The position numbers and the translations under genes were made by a program. From positions 8,462,171 to 8,526,170 of the forward strand of contig OX345640.1 of assembly GCA_947044365.1 (NCBI GenBank): 64,000 nt of DNA, read 5' to 3'. Numbering within the stretch: position 1 is the first letter of the stretch; each line of letters starts with the position of its first letter. Positions 62,643 to 64,000 of this stretch are shown in pieces. This stretch comes from Petrosia ficiformis. Its lineage: Eukaryota > Porifera > Demospongiae > Haplosclerida > Petrosiidae. The notes beneath the pieces are model-generated. The model saw nothing but the letters and a program-made list of their open reading frames with translations. It was not told the origin of the DNA and ran no database searches.

Positions 62643-64000
62643 ATGTCTGACTTACCAGATGAACCCGTCGATGTTGTAGTCCACAAACAGATTTTCCAAG
62701 GCATAAGGAGAGACGACATACACCTCATACCTTGTGGAGAGCTGATCAAAAGGTTCAAGTTGCTGGAACTATATGACAACAGTACCTTGAGTCGCAGGAG
62801 AATGAAGATGGGCATTGCCACATGCCTAGCACTGCCAGCAGAAATTTCAATTCTGAGAAAAGAAAAGATCATATCGTCAAGCACTAACAGGTGCGTACTG
62901 ATGGACAAAAACAGTGCAGAAAGATACATTGAAGCCATTCTCAAAAGCAGAGGGGTATCTGTTGCCAGCTTGCAACAAAATGTAACGAAAGAACCCCTCC
63001 ACACTGCTCCTGATCACACAACAGAAAACATGAACACAACTGGTACTGATATTGAGCAGGCAGACATCGTATCCGAGGGCAATTCACTCCGGGAAGACCA
63101 AAGCCTTGCAGTTGAAGTCATTTCGGACTCAGAGACCGTCACACATTCGTCTCCCATCCAAAAACATCCACCAGGACCACACATGGTGATCAGCGAAGAC
63201 GACGGAAGTCACACTGCAATTAATGATATGGAAGTAGTGCCTTGGATTTCTGATGTAGAAACTTCAATTAAACAAGCATCTACAAAAGGCAGCACGAGAG
63301 GCCGCAAGGGTACTCCTCCATTGCCCGAGAACCTCATGAAAGAGATCGAAGGACTGGACACTTTCTATGCAGCTCCTTTCAATCACGAGAGGAAAGGAAA
63401 GCCTCTGAGTAGTATAACGTTAAACAAAACCAAAGAACAGATACTCTGTGAGCTTTGAATTGTTTTTAGCATTTTTTAGAATTTTAGAAGCCTGTTGTAT
63501 AACCCCCACATTAATATCCTTCTTTCTCTATTCCTTTCCAAAGATTTTTTTGAGTACTGCAAAAGAACAGAGGAAACTTTACAATTTGGCCTCGTTCTGA
63601 ACAAAGCCTTGCTAGACAAATTCCTGCTATTCATGAGAGAGGAAAAAAACTCCACTCCGGGAACACTGTGTTGTTACTGTCAGGCACTCGTACGGGCAGT
63701 AAAATATGCCGACAAAGGAGAGAAAACAACACAGTTACAAAATCTCCACAGGTACATCAGTGTCTTCCAAAAGGAGGCAGAGCTCAACAGAGATAAGTCC
63801 TGGGAGGAACTAAAAGCCAAAGGACGTTGGCTATCGTGGTAAGTATTTGTTTGTTGTTTTTTTTTTTAGTCTGACAATCAGACTTCTGATGGGGCAATTC
63901 AGATACATGTGTTGTTATACAGCCATTCTGTTTTCGTGTAGGAAGGAAGTCTTGGAGGTCCTCGCACAGTTGAACGATGACTACAACTCGTCCACTGATT
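62643..64000 (+). CDS. Unrecognised protein, partial (continues past the right edge); weak resemblance to a tyrosine-recombinase core-binding region
   Basis: Three exons can be proposed: 62643-63447, 63544-63838 and 63942 to the window end, with in-frame GT-AG introns. The first about 90 residues include LIPCGELIKRFKLLELYDNS, SRRRMKMGIATCLALPA and AERYIEAILKSRG, which I do not recognise. An acidic, Ser/Thr-rich linker follows. Exon 2 is helical (LNKALLDKFLLFMREEKNS, TPGTLCCYCQALVRAVKYA, LHRYISVFQKEAELNRDKSW, KAKGRWLSW). Its layout recalls the N-terminal DNA-binding domain of phage-integrase-type recombinases, as in Crypton-like elements; this is a weak inference. Codon use is visibly less A+T-rich than in the genes on the left, and the gene sits beside satellite DNA; both fit a mobile-element origin. 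A catalytic domain, if any, would be outside the window. Confidence 0.5.

Overview
This window is animal nuclear DNA: very A+T-rich, with compact genes made of many small exons separated by short GT-AG introns and little space between genes. The gene content is metazoan (RAB24, CHMP3, exportin-7, KDM3, ASXL, REEP, LETM1). The compactness, an intronless F-box-like gene and an FHA/DUF3626-like gene suggest an early-branching animal, most likely a sponge. That placement is inference, because no species-specific marker is visible. Exon models were built by hand from splice signals, reading frame and remembered family sequence.

Positions 1-33,600 are gene-dense. In order they hold LETM1 (-, its 5' part), RAB24 (+), CHMP3 (+), cytosolic aspartate aminotransferase GOT1 (+), an FHA/zinc-finger/DUF3626-like protein (+), RNASEH2C (-), exportin-7 (+), a KDM3-type H3K9 demethylase (-), a REEP ER-shaping protein (+) and a short ASXL protein (-). 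Several pairs are head to head with 77-188 bp between start codons (LETM1/RAB24, RNASEH2C/XPO7, KDM3/REEP). REEP and ASXL converge with 17 bp between their stop codons. Introns carry microsatellites and minisatellites. XPO7 intron 2 holds an apparently intact pogo/Tigger-like transposon. XPO7 intron 17 holds an array of a roughly 170-bp satellite with inverted copies at its end.

Positions 33,589-38,230 hold an intronless F-box-like gene (-), an orphan spliced 5' exon (+) 96 bp away, a dimeric array of about 300-bp units that look like repeated exons, and a broken mitochondrial-thioredoxin-like copy.

Positions 38,300-62,282 are almost entirely repetitive. They contain a roughly 181-bp satellite with higher-order structure, a 62-bp repeat array with kilobase-scale duplications, a decayed Ty3/gypsy retrotransposon, a second block of the 170-bp satellite, more 62-bp repeats, and a highly homogeneous 39-bp G-rich satellite (about 85 copies) that ends in telomere-type TTTAGGG repeats. 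A gene of unrecognised function starts near 62,643 and runs off the right edge.

The genes do not form a pathway. Shared themes are coincidental: chromatin (KDM3, ASXL), genome maintenance (RNASEH2C and perhaps the FHA protein) and membranes (RAB24, CHMP3, REEP).
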